Shown in pieces: positions 22,701 to 31,839 of a DNA stretch of 64,000 bases. Position 1 is the stretch's first letter, and each line of letters starts with the position of its first letter. Under the pieces are notes generated by a model. The model was not told where the DNA came from and searched no databases. It saw only the letters and a list, made by a program, of their open reading frames with translations. Origin of the DNA: Cardiocondyla obscurior (lineage: Eukaryota; Arthropoda; Insecta; Hymenoptera; Formicidae); NCBI RefSeq assembly GCF_019399895.1, contig NC_091865.1:6019001-6083000 (forward strand), written 5' to 3'. The translations under genes were made by a program, and so were the position numbers.

Positions 22701-22830
22701 GTATCTAAATTTTATAACAAATTAAAATAGAAAATATAAATTTTATTGAAAACAACCACTTACACTGATATATTTATTCATACTAACCTATTTCTTTAGA
22801 AGTAGCTGGAACAATAACTTCCTTTGACTT
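19794..22830 (-). pseudogene. P-element (THAP9-type) transposase, decayed
   Basis: Minus-strand segments in order: short linker exons near 22800 and 22615-22705; a coiled-coil region (21919-22500) ending FAVTLHYHSPKAYRY at a splice donor; after an intron LPHPTSLRNWNSTVNINPGF and DGMAIR (21663-21908); ALVFMIVSLKGKWKWPIKYFF (21135-21660); LNTRNPFGKHFKQ (20569-21066); and YYICGYIVRKI (19794-20116). These are conserved stretches of P-element/THAP9 transposases. Damage includes an in-frame TAA near 21661, a frameshift near 21100 and a 360-bp solo LTR. The N-terminal THAP zinc-finger exon is missing; MITEs occupy that side. It is non-functional. Confidence 0.82.
20117..20476. mobile_element. solo LTR b in the P-type transposase
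   Basis: The 360-bp block has ends TGTTACGC and GCGTAACA, which are inverted copies of each other, and a flanking duplication ATAT (20113-20116, 20477-20480). It interrupts the transposase between ISKIIL and YYICGYIV and has no internal coding region. It is GC-richer than its host sequence. The A/T-only duplication is weak, but the ends are clear. Confidence 0.78.
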
Positions 22831-22836
22831 TTTATA

Positions 22837-23348
22837 CAGGGTGTCCCAGATTAGTGGACGATGCCGAAAATGATAGGTAGATTTAATCGAATTAAAACGA
22901 AAAGTCCTGTACCATTTTGAAAAATTCTCAATAGTTTTCAAGAAAAAAATTAATTTATGTACGCGTAAAAGCGACGAGGAAGCGTGGGCTGAGTGAGCGC
23001 GACAGACGACGGTGCCATTCCTAGTCATTCGCCTGTTGCGCTCACTCACGCGCAGCTTTTTTGTCGCTCTTAAACTTATACATTTTATATACAGGATGTC
23101 CCAGACATAACGAAGGATACTGGGAGAATAGATAGAATTGATTGAGACAAGTAGAAAAGTCCTGTAACATTTTGCAAAATTCTCAACCGTTATTGAGAAA
23201 AAAATTAAAATGTATAAATTGTATAGGCGTAAGAGCGACAAGGATGCTACGCGTGAGTGAGCGCGACAGGCGACGGCGCCATTTCTAGCGATTCGCCTGT
23301 CGCGCTCACTCACGCGCAGCATCCTTGTCGCTCTTACGCCTATACAAT
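22837..23348. mobile_element. two partial palindromic MITEs (CAGGGTGTC family) in tandem
   Basis: Two units in the same orientation start at 22837 (CAGGGTGTCCCA) and 23092 (CAGGATGTCCCA), each followed by the same left arm and a GC-rich stem around GCGACAGGCGA. Each lacks the outer right arm, so both are half-elements. A complete member of the family is at 58191-58545. The pair replaces the 5' exons of the P-type gene on one side and of the Harbinger H2 transposase on the other. Confidence 0.72.
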
Positions 23349-23359
23349 TTATTCTATAG

Positions 23360-25165
23360 ACGTTGGTGCCTTTCCTCAAACTATTGATGAAGTTGATGGG
23401 ACCCACATTCATATACCAGCCCCTAAAAAAAATCCAGAGGCATACGTAAACAGAAAAGGATATCACTCTATCCAAGCTCAGGTTTGTTTCTTAATATGTA
23501 TAATAATTGTAAATTATAGAATTGAATATTGATTACATATTGTTTTTGTGTGATTGCAGATAGTTTGTGATCACACGCGTCTTTTCATACATGTACACGT
23601 TGGGAGCGTTGGATCTGTACATGATGCGCGTGTCTTTAGATTGTCGGGTCTACAAAATTACGTTTCAGACCCAGCAAGATTTCCGAATAATACTCATTTA
23701 ATAGGAGATGCTGCTTACCCTCTTTCAAAACACTTGATGGTTCCATATACGGGTAATGGTCACCTGACAAATCGCCAAAAAAATTATAATTATTGCCTTT
23801 CTTCTTCTCGTATGGTGGTGGAAAGAGCAATTGGGCTACTTAAAGGGAGGTGGAGAAGTCTTCTTCACCATTTAGCCATGGGATCTCTCAAGCGTGAAAC
23901 GACCCGTTTTGTCGCGGACACCGAATATCGCTCTAGCGAGCCGGTCCCGGAGCGCTCGTCGGGATTCCAGGATTCGCGTGAGAGGGTCGTTAAATGCACT
24001 CGAGATTTAAATGGAATGATGAACTGAGTTTATTATAATTATGGAAATATGTACAAGTCGAGAATGGTTTCGTGACGACGATTGAATACAATTAACAAAA
24101 GATCGCTGACGCGGTTGACGGCTACGCGTTTACATTTAGTACTTTCACGGCAATACGCGGTCGGTCGCTCACTCCGCCGAGTGAGAGCGTCGTCGGCGCG
24201 AGCGGCGGGAGTAAGATGGAGCGCGGTGTTTACGCGGAGCGTTAACCGAAATTTGAAACGGCGTCGCGGAACACTTATATGACGAACGCGGAAGATTTCG
24301 ACGGACGAATACGCGAGATAATGGGAGGTCGATAGGAGGGTGGCGCCTGTACGGTGTCGATTTACCGAGATAGCTCGGTCGAGGCGGAGAGATCTCTACC
24401 CCGGTGTTCTCGACGGCGCGAGAGTATCGTGAGGATGCCGCGCGTTAGTACGACTTCTCCTGGGACCGAGAATACTCGGTGGAGACAGAGTGAACTCTAC
24501 CCCTCGAGCCGGAGAGTACGTAGCTAAGGTGCGGACTAGAGTGAGCACCAGGAGTGCCTGGTCGAGGCAGAGCGTGCTCTACCCCGTGACAGTTTATGCT
24601 CGGAGTCGGAGTCGATGTTCGCTCGGAAGCGAACGGACAGAAACCGTTCTTTACCGCTTCGGCGTCGTCTTTTTATACGTAAAAAGGTAGGCGCCGGGGG
24701 TTCGCGGTAGGACGCTTATCGCTCGCGGCGATAGGTTTTTTGTCGCGGCGCGGTTCGGAACGAGGAGCCGCGGTGCCGTCGGCTCCCTCGGGTTTGTTCG
24801 ATTCTTTCCGCGCGCGGAACTTAGTCGCGGAACGGCTCGTTCGTTACCTTTGAACGCACTTACGGCGCGCCGCGTTTTTGTTATCTTCGCCTGACGGCTA
24901 GTCGGTTCGGCGGCATCGGCGGGTCGTCGGCCGGAAATGATGCACCGTCGGGGTGCATCGTTACAAGCGTATACCCTATTATTTTATTGCATGTTGTGTA
25001 TTGCACAACATTTGCTTGCTCAGAAACGACGAACTGGAAGTAATATTACCAAACAATGCAACAATAGATACAGCAGCACGTCCAGAAATTGGAGAACATA
25101 ACAGACGTGAAGAAGAAATAAAAAGAAATATTATTTGCGAAACTCTACGTATGAGATATACATAA
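23360..25165 (+). pseudogene. Harbinger copy H2 transposase, core and C-terminus, interrupted by a solo LTR
   Basis: The exon at 23360-23481 carries the first catalytic Asp (DEVDGTHIHIP, NRKGYHSIQAQ). An intron spans 23482-23559 (GTTTGT...TTGCAG). The next exon carries GSVHDARVFRLSG, the second Asp in LIGDAAYPL and the Glu in MVVERAIGLLKGRWRSL. A 1071-bp solo LTR sits in the codon after SLK (23895-24965). Reading then resumes IPYYFIACCVLHNIC and ends RMRYT at 25165. All three DDE residues are present. The N-terminal exons (present as relics in H1) are lost at the MITE junction. It was a HARBI1-like cut-and-paste transposase that works with a Myb-type partner. Confidence 0.88.
23895..24965 (+). 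mobile_element. solo LTR c (Gypsy-type, 1071 bp) in the Harbinger H2 transposase
   Basis: Ends TGAAACGACC and GCATCGTTACA, flanked by the 4-bp duplication AGCG (23891-23894, 24966-24969). It is GC-rich. It holds three copies of a double stem-loop module (24365-24402, 24465-24503, 24547-24585). The same family occurs in opposite orientation at 60476-61608. Confidence 0.9.
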
Positions 25166-25879
25166 ATAATCAGTGATATTTTCTACTCAACACAAAAACA
25201 AATAGTAAGTATTATTCATTTTCTGTTTCTTTAATCTATCTTGTGCATTTCTTAATTATTGCATTATTTACAGATAATATTGTACGATCAAGACACAATG
25301 GATAAAAAAGAAGTAAATAAGAAGTGATTAGTGCCACAATTAAACGCATAAAATAATTTTTGCTTATTTTAAAAAATTATGTTTAAATATTAATCTTATA
25401 TATAATAAAAAGAAAGAAAAATAAAAAGAATATGTATGTACAGAATCGTAATATATTAATTATAAGTAATGTTAAATTTAATTTTAGAACTTTTAAACAT
25501 AATAAAGAATTGCGGTATTAACATAATAGATATACATATAACTATATAAGGAATACATGTATACATAAATTAATATTCATATTTGCAAGACCAGCTGTGA
25601 TTTAATATAAAATATGAAGAACAAGTTTAACAAAAATAATTAATTGACATTGTGATGTTATAAAATAAAAATTGCTTTGACGCGTTTTATACAGTTCTAT
25701 TTTCACTATTTTAAATAATACTAACTCATACTTATCGCTAATAAAAATAAAATAAAAAATTTGCACTTGTTTACGATCACTAGAACTATATTATTATCAC
25801 TAATGTATTATCACTGTTCTTACATAATCGCGAGACAAAATCACGTAGAAACATAAAATATCACTAATAACATTTTCTT
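25166..25879. other. AT-rich spacer between the convergent Harbinger H2 genes
   Basis: About 700 bp of very AT-rich sequence lies between the transposase stop and the Myb-gene stop. Nothing beyond probable 3' untranslated regions is visible. Confidence 0.5.
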
Positions 25880-27169
25880 TTAATTTTTATCCGCAATCTT
25901 TTCTAAAATGTTCAATAGTCTATCTTGACGATTTATAAACTCTTCATGCATTTTTTTTCTTTCTTCTTTGGTCTCTTGTAGAAGAGTCATTAATTTTTCT
26001 GATACAGGTTCCTCAGTTGTTTTCCTACCTAAAATCAGAACAAAAATAATAACAAAATACATATATTTCATATTGTTTTATATATTTTTTTAGTTCTTTC
26101 ACTCTAAATAATTTGTACTTACGTTTGCGAGGTTTATCCGCTAAAAGAGATGGCGAAGGTGATCTTAGACTTGAAGAACTGCTGTTAGAATCATAAGAAG
26201 TTGATGCCACATTAGACGTATCTAGTAAGAACCGGAATCATCCATGGCTTGTGTCCAAATAAGTCATCCATTAGCTGAAAAATACATAAGTTTTATTTAT
26301 CTCATTTTAACACGTTAGCTGCCAATATCTCACATTTGGATATGACCTTATTCTGTTCTACAACGCCAGTGTATCATAACTGACTTATTCAAATATTAAA
26401 ATAACACAAATTTCTATGATATTTTAATATTCACATAAATCAGCGATAATACACTGGCGTAGTGGGACAAAATAATGTCATGTTCACCGTAAGGTACTGG
26501 CAGTTAACGTGTTAATTTTAAATCTAATAATAAATAATCAATTGATTACAACTTTACCTCAAAATGGGACCAGTTGCGTTTATTGTTGCCGTTTTTATTA
26601 TTATGGTCTTTGATATTCTTGTAAGTCTTTTTTAATCCATTAAATTTACTTTTACATTGTCCTCCTGTGATATTGTACGACTTCTCTTTCACTTTCTGCG
26701 ATATTATCTCTCAAAATTTTTTAACAGATACTTTGCCTGTATGCAGTAATGCCTCTTCTTCTTTATATGCTGTCAACAGCAGTTTAATTGCTTCGTTTGG
26801 CCACGTAAATCCATCTAAAAATAAATATTATCTATAAATGTTATGTAAATAATAATAGACGTTTATTAAAATTTTATACACAAAATAGATATGTAGAAAT
26901 TTTAAGTACACACCATTAAAAGTTTCATTGTTGGCTTCATTTTCTTTATTTGCTTCCGCTTTGGCTTTTTCCAGGAGTTCTGTTGCATACACCAAATCTG
27001 AAAATCAATTAAACCATTACTTTATTTTTGTCAATTAAAATATAACCTATAAATTAAATTAATATTTCAAGAATATTTATCTGTTCTAGCTCGATTAATT
27101 TCCTCCTCATTGAGCTCGAATATATATTCTCTTTCATTTTCATCCACAATGTTTAATTCGGGCATTTTA
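25880..27169 (-). pseudogene. Harbinger H2 Myb/SANT-like partner gene, near complete, one stop
   Basis: Minus-strand exons: about 27075-27169 from ATG (MPELNIVDENEREYIFELNE), about 26914-27003 (LVYATELLEKAKAEANKE), about 26569-26816 with the Myb/SANT-like domain (WPNEAIKLLLTAY, TGGQCKSKFNGLKKTYKNI, NWSHFE), about 26123-26275 (LMDDLFGHKPWMIPV, Ser-rich, KPRKRK) and 25880-26027 (charged helix, stop). The Myb exon has a TGA where a Trp is expected after KKF. The linker exon has a short deletion relative to H1. A TTAA MITE lies in an intron. The partner binds the transposon ends and aids nuclear import of the transposase in characterised Harbinger systems. Confidence 0.82.
26311..26511. mobile_element. 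TTAA-flanked MITE (piggyBac-type), copy 2
   Basis: The 201-bp block has TTAA at 26307-26310 and 26512-26515, CACGTTAGCT / AGTTAACGTG ends and the same long inner palindrome as 1682-1884, at the same position of the homologous Myb gene. Confidence 0.85.
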
Positions 27170-27292
27170 ACTGTGCAAGACGCAATGTAATACCTGTGGT
27201 TGTTTGTACATACGATATGTGCTGTTTCCCTACAATGGCAATTCCCGCCACTTTTATGCCGCCATGACAGAAACGCTTCAGGCGCCTTACCT

Positions 27293-28239
27293 TGTAACGA
27301 GGTAGGCACCTACCTCGTCCCGGCAAACGTCGGCCGGCCCGTCGGACCGAACATTGTTCGGCGGGAATAGGGGCGCGGTGCGCCCCGACCCTTTTAAACA
27401 CCGCGAATATTAACGCGCAGCGCGCCGTTACAAACGAGCGTACCGTCGTCCCGCGTCGCGCGAAAAGTAATACTATTAACGACCGCAACGAGCGCTGCGA
27501 CGCCAACCCCCTGGAACCCGAGCATCCCGGGCCACGCAAAAGACCGAATAAAAAGGCCGGATACCGAGCGATCGACAGCAGTCTTCCGATCTACTGAGCT
27601 CCGTACCGGATCTCCGCTCAGTAGCCTCCTAGACAACCAGCAAACCTTAGGAGTTGCTAAGAACGGGGGTCGAGCGTTCTCGGCCTCCGTCAAAGGTTCT
27701 TGGCCGCCTCCTTTCCTTCGAGTTACCAGGTTGCCGGTCATGACGGATAAAGCGGGATGAAGCGTGCTTCGCCTCCGCCGAGCGTTCTCGGCTTATCCCG
27801 CGGCAGACGCCCTGGCATTATCTCAAACCGCTTAGGCGGTTCCTGACGAGCACGGCGCAATCCGGAGGTGAAGCGTCCTTCGTCTCTGCCGAGCGTTCTC
27901 GGCGATTGCCACCCGCGCTCCCCCTCCTAAGAAACCGCGGTCCACAGTAGGGGCCCCTCGTTAGAACACCGCGATTAGACTCACGCGACCGACGAAACTC
28001 TGTTTATGTCGCCCGTGCGACAAGCGCCGCGGCCTAACACACCTGTACAGAAAACTTGTAAATAGAGAATCGAAAATAAATGTAAATAGTCATAGAAACA
28101 TACACGAGACTCAGATTACTTTCGTTCCTTCCCGCGGACACCCCGGCCGGTCCTAGATACGCGCGACGACTCACCGATTACCGCGGCGAGTCGCTTGACC
28201 GTGTCCGGCCACACGGACGGGAGAAAGGGGGGTGTTACA
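27293..28239 (-). mobile_element. solo LTR d (947 bp)
   Basis: Plus-strand ends are TGTAACGAGG and GTGTTACA, bracketed by ACCT (27289-27292, 28240-28243). Orientation is called minus because its minus-strand 3' end (CGTTACA) matches the 3' ends of solo LTRs c and f. Three stem-loop modules of the kind seen in those LTRs lie at 27661-27706, 27753-27800 and 27861-27912. It inserted into the loop of a hairpin: the flanking CGCTTCAGGCGCCTTACCT and AGGTGAGGCGTCTGAAGCG are near-inverted. Confidence 0.85.
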
Positions 28240-28243
28240 ACCT

Positions 28244-28392
28244 CTCGAGGTGAGGCGTCTGAAGCGTCTTGGGAGCGAAAACGGTGACGTCATTGATGAC
28301 GTTTTATTCATCGGGAGCGTTCTGAAACGCCAAATGGACTGACCGTAGCGACGCTACAAACGCTACGAAGCATTTGTAACGTTGACTGGACC
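28244..28392. repeat. GGTCC-type MITE remnant at the glycoprotein 3' half
   Basis: Hairpin-rich sequence ends TGACTGGACC at 28392, directly before glycoprotein-like codons, mirroring the MITE end at 2321-2330. The other end is not defined because solo LTR d and its hairpin host overlap it. Confidence 0.4.
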
Positions 28393-29547
28393 GCACTAAC
28401 AGTCGCTTATATAGAGGAATTGCCGAAAGAATAATTGATAACTGTTGTAACCCGAACCCCGTTACAACACGTAGCATGACGTAAAGCATTTCGGCATAAG
28501 ATCTCGTAATAAAATAACATCGGGGGAAACGATATTAGCAAGCCGCCTTAAGCAAATAAATAATAAGAAATAAAAGAGAAAATTAATTGCAAGAACTTAT
28601 TGCCGAAATCGCTAAGATTGCGTTCGCCGAACAACCGAAGTTCGGCATTGCAACCCGATGACGCCAAGGCCCAGCGTCACTATTAAATAACCGCGGACCG
28701 TCACGAACAGGCAGTCACGTAAGAGCAAAAGGAAGAAGAGTCCGTGCAGCAAAACGATACCGCGTAGTAGCTCAAGTTCGGTCGCGTATCGTGAAAGAGG
28801 ATACCTCGCGGAGCCGAGGACGCGTGATAACGCCGGAACGCGCACCGAACCAAATAAGGGAAAACTAGGAGAAGCGAAAGAACTGTAAACCAAATAAAAA
28901 GCAGAGTGTTTATTTAACCAATTTAAAATCTATCGCCCTTTCCCCACGGATTCCGAAGAACGGACCCCGTGCACCGGCTGCGGTGCAACATAACAATTCA
29001 GATCCACCACAGGTGTTATATACCATTGCTGAAAGAGATGTAGTATTCGCACTTACAACCATCGGCGAATACATGACCTGTGGATATACATTCACTCGAA
29101 CAGAACATCCGAAGCTTGTCATCTACTTAACTACTTCTAACGGACACATTTTCGAACGATAGAGTTACTGCAAATTATGATTTGTTTACATATGTTAACT
29201 CAAAATTTGTCTACGTAGAAAGACATGTGCGCCAAATGTTTGATCTTTTATATCGAAATATTTTATTAGAACAATGTCGACTTCAACTCTGATTAATGCA
29301 AAATTCTTTATCAATCGCTTCTAAATCACTTGACATCTTTGCATATAATTTTATGAAAGGCCCAGGATATACGCCCTTTTCAGCCGGAGAGGTGGTGCAT
29401 ATTATAAAATGTGTACTTGTAGAAGTCACGTTAGCATACACTCGCAAATGTTATGATCAATTGCCCGTCCAGCGAGGTAACGATACTTATTTACTAACAC
29501 CACAAACGCATATCTTACTGCAACAAAGAACTCACAAGGAAGGTTAG
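28393..29547 (+). pseudogene. chuvirus-like glycoprotein, C-terminal half, broken
   Basis: Plus-strand reading is related to the Jingchuvirales glycoprotein: a short stretch before solo LTR e (28443-28990), then QVLYTIAERDVVFALTTIG and TCGYTFTRTEHPK after it. Then comes a frameshift near 29155, TYVNSKFVYVERH, an in-frame TGA at 29290-29292, and a last open part with FSAGEVVHIIKC and LTPQTHILL to the stop at 29547. No transmembrane anchor is recognisable beyond that. It begins directly at a GGTCC-type MITE, at about the point where the half at 2331-2901 ends. It is clearly non-functional. Confidence 0.7.
28443..28990 (+). mobile_element. solo LTR e in the glycoprotein remnant
   Basis: The 548-bp block TGTTGTAACCCG to CGGTGCAACA is flanked by TAAC (28439-28442, 28991-28994). 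It is the same family as solo LTR a (300-724). The 3' terminus forms TGCACCG-GCTG-CGGTGCA. Confidence 0.88.
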
Positions 29548-29569
29548 GCAACCCGAAAATTAAAAAAAA

Positions 29570-29812
29570 TATGAAACTGTGTACATGTAGAGTAGTTCAT
29601 CCGTAACACAAAACAATTTTTTGTTTGTGCTAAATTTCACTTTAAAGGGGTGAAACCACCCCTCACAAATAGAAGGGTTATTTGCTTTTTTCGATATAAC
29701 TCGAAAACTATTTAAAATATCAAAAAAAGGTATATACAAAAGTTTTACAGTAAAAACAACTATATTTTACTGCCGTAACAGAATTAAATAAAAAAAATTT
29801 TTTAACAAAATT
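29570..29812. repeat. left arm of an outer, diverged inverted repeat
   Basis: The part at about 29690-29790 (CTCGAAAACTATT, ATATCAAAAAAAGG, TACAAAAGTTTTA) matches the reverse complement of about 42075-42175 at roughly 80 percent by eye. Gypsy A1 inserted just inside it. It may be the arm of an older palindromic element that surrounds the 41-42 kb TIR element. Confidence 0.45.
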
Positions 29813-29817
29813 GTTTA

Positions 29818-30039
29818 TATTGTGTATTTGTGGAGTATGCGTGGAAGAAAGGAGAGATAATAAAAATGAACGACGTGCTTGGCCGGCTTCTTGTTTGCTA
29901 CTGCTCGTCTTTATTAAAGCTGGTCTTGATAGACAAAGAAAGTAATTAATATCTTAAATGATAGGGAGCATCTTGATGCATCCTCTGACGCATCTCAGCT
30001 CATCTTACTTGATCAACTGATTTTATGACGCATATAACA
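29818..30039 (-). repeat. Gypsy A1 3' LTR
   Basis: This 222-bp LTR is the partner of 40767-40988, with a few differences (for example GGAAGAAAGG versus GGACGAAAGG). Confidence 0.92.
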
Positions 30040-30089
30040 CTTCCCTTTGTAAAAAGGAAATGAATTACTTTTTTTTTAAGATTATGTTG

Positions 30090-31263
30090 CTATGTGGCGT
30101 AGTTTTCGTAACGTTCAGGTTCACGGCGCTCACGTGTTGATCTTCTCGGAGTTGTAGGTGTTGACTCTTTTCTTGGTGAGATTCGCATAGCATTTTTCTT
30201 AGGGCTATCACTTACATGACTGGCTATCTTATGTATTATCTTAGGGTTAGTGCTCGGCTTACCGTTCCTTAATGGAGATACAATTTTATTCTTGATAGAA
30301 GACGGTACGGGAGCAGCGTAATCATTTGTAAAAGCATAAGTATCGCAATCCATAGCATGATAACCGATTGCTCGCATCTGATTTACGTGGCGTCGCCAGA
30401 TCCTGCCGTCTTTTAATTTAATACTGTAATGTAATTTCCCTATTTGTTTGGAAATAGTGCCGAAAAACCATTTTTCTTTCCCAACGTAATTACGGACAGC
30501 AACCTCTTCCCCAAGGGCGAAAGTAATACTATTTTTCTGTTGATTGGAATCTTTATGTGGTAATGGTTTTACAGGTTTAAAAGATCTAACTTACATCTAA
30601 TTTTTCTGCCGAATAAGAGTTCGGCTGGGGATACGCCAGTGCCAGAATGTGGTGTTATTCGATATTGTAATAGAATATCCTGTAGCGCGGATTGTAAATT
30701 AACAGAGTTATCGATCTTAGATAATGCGTTCTTAATAGTTTGTACGTAACGTTCGGCTTGCCCGTTTGTGGCTGGGTGAAATGGAGCTGTTAGTTTATGT
30801 ATGATTCCGTTTTCTTGTAAAAAATTTTGAAAGACTGTTGACGTAAAAGTACGGCCGTTATCCGAGACGAGAAACTGCGGAATACCATATTGCGCGAAAA
30901 TTTCTTTACATTTAGCGATAGTAGTTTCACTAAGCATATTTGGAATGAAGTGTATTTCGGGCCATTTCGTAAACACGTCAACGAGAATAAAAATGATTTT
31001 GCCTAAAAAAGGTCCTGCAAAATCAATGTGTACTCGTTCAAACGGGGCTGAAGGAGGTTCCCAAATATGGATTTCGGCCTTGATCGGATTGTTTCGTTGA
31101 CTTTGACATTTAAGACAGTTTTTAACAAGTTTTTCAATATCAGATGTAACATTGGGCCAACAGCAATATCCTCTAGCCAAATTTTTCATTTTAACCATGC
31201 CGAAATGTCCGACGTGTAATTTATTTAATATTCGCTGATGTAATGTTTGAGAAATAACAATGC
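30090..31263 (-). pseudogene. Gypsy A1 integrase and C-terminal tail
   Basis: Minus-strand reading from the BEL/Pao 2 boundary: HHCC finger (LHVGHFGMVKMKNL...CLKCQ) and intact catalytic residues in HIDFAGPF, VSDNGRTF and GQAERYVQ. The frame closes after the catalytic core (FGRKIRCKLDLLNL, 30569). Further out-of-frame coding follows to a basic, Ser/Thr-rich C-terminus (30090-30377). The A2 copy has the same break near KLDLLNL, so it too is a family feature. Confidence 0.85.
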
Positions 31264-31268
31264 GGTGT

Positions 31269-31762
31269 TGTTAAGGAAAAAAGAAAATACCAAGAAATGT
31301 AATGCGATGCTTGTGCGTTGAAAGGTTTCATGTGTTTGGAAACTTTGCTTCTTCTTTTGTTACTATAAGAAATTTATGACTGAATATCCGGTCACGTAGA
31401 CCGACTGATAAATCTTCGGAGAAACTGGGCCTTCCCGTAACGCTATACGGTCGTCCTTAGGAACAAAGGCAGGGCGAGCAGATATCGCAAGCCTTCTCTC
31501 CGTTAGTTAGTTGCCTTCCGATTCTCAATGCGGATAGCTCGTGCTGCTAGCAAATAATATAACTGTGCGTTTTATACGAAAACTGCAATTGAAAAGGTTT
31601 GCTTGCGCGTCGCAGAACCGGCAAACCATTAATACTGAACTAACTTTCTATATCTTTATTATTCTTGTTTTATTATTATTTTTTTGTATACTTTTATTCA
31701 ATTAATAAACCGCATTTTCTTTACTATAAAAAAATTGTGAAGTGTTTTTGGAAACTCAAACA
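31269..31762 (+). repeat. BEL/Pao 2 5' LTR
   Basis: This 494-bp LTR runs from TGTTAAGGAAAAAAG to AACTCAAACA. I find no difference from 37238-37731. Confidence 0.95.
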
Positions 31763-31767
31763 TTTTT

Positions 31768-31784
31768 TGGTCCTTCGAGCCGGA
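31768..31784 (+). other. BEL/Pao 2 primer-binding site, tRNA-Tyr
   Basis: TGGTCCTTCGAGCCGGA, 5 nt after the LTR, is complementary to the 3' end of tRNA-Tyr and identical to the site in BEL/Pao 1. Confidence 0.85.
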
Positions 31785-31839
31785 TAGTGTAAATCAGTGC
31801 GAAATTTATACTGTTCAAGTTTGCGACAACTTCCTTACG

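Noticed and set aside
22783..23475. 230-codon minus ORF across the tandem MITEs
   Set aside because: Its repeated words come from the MITE repeats themselves; it overlaps Harbinger coding on the other strand.
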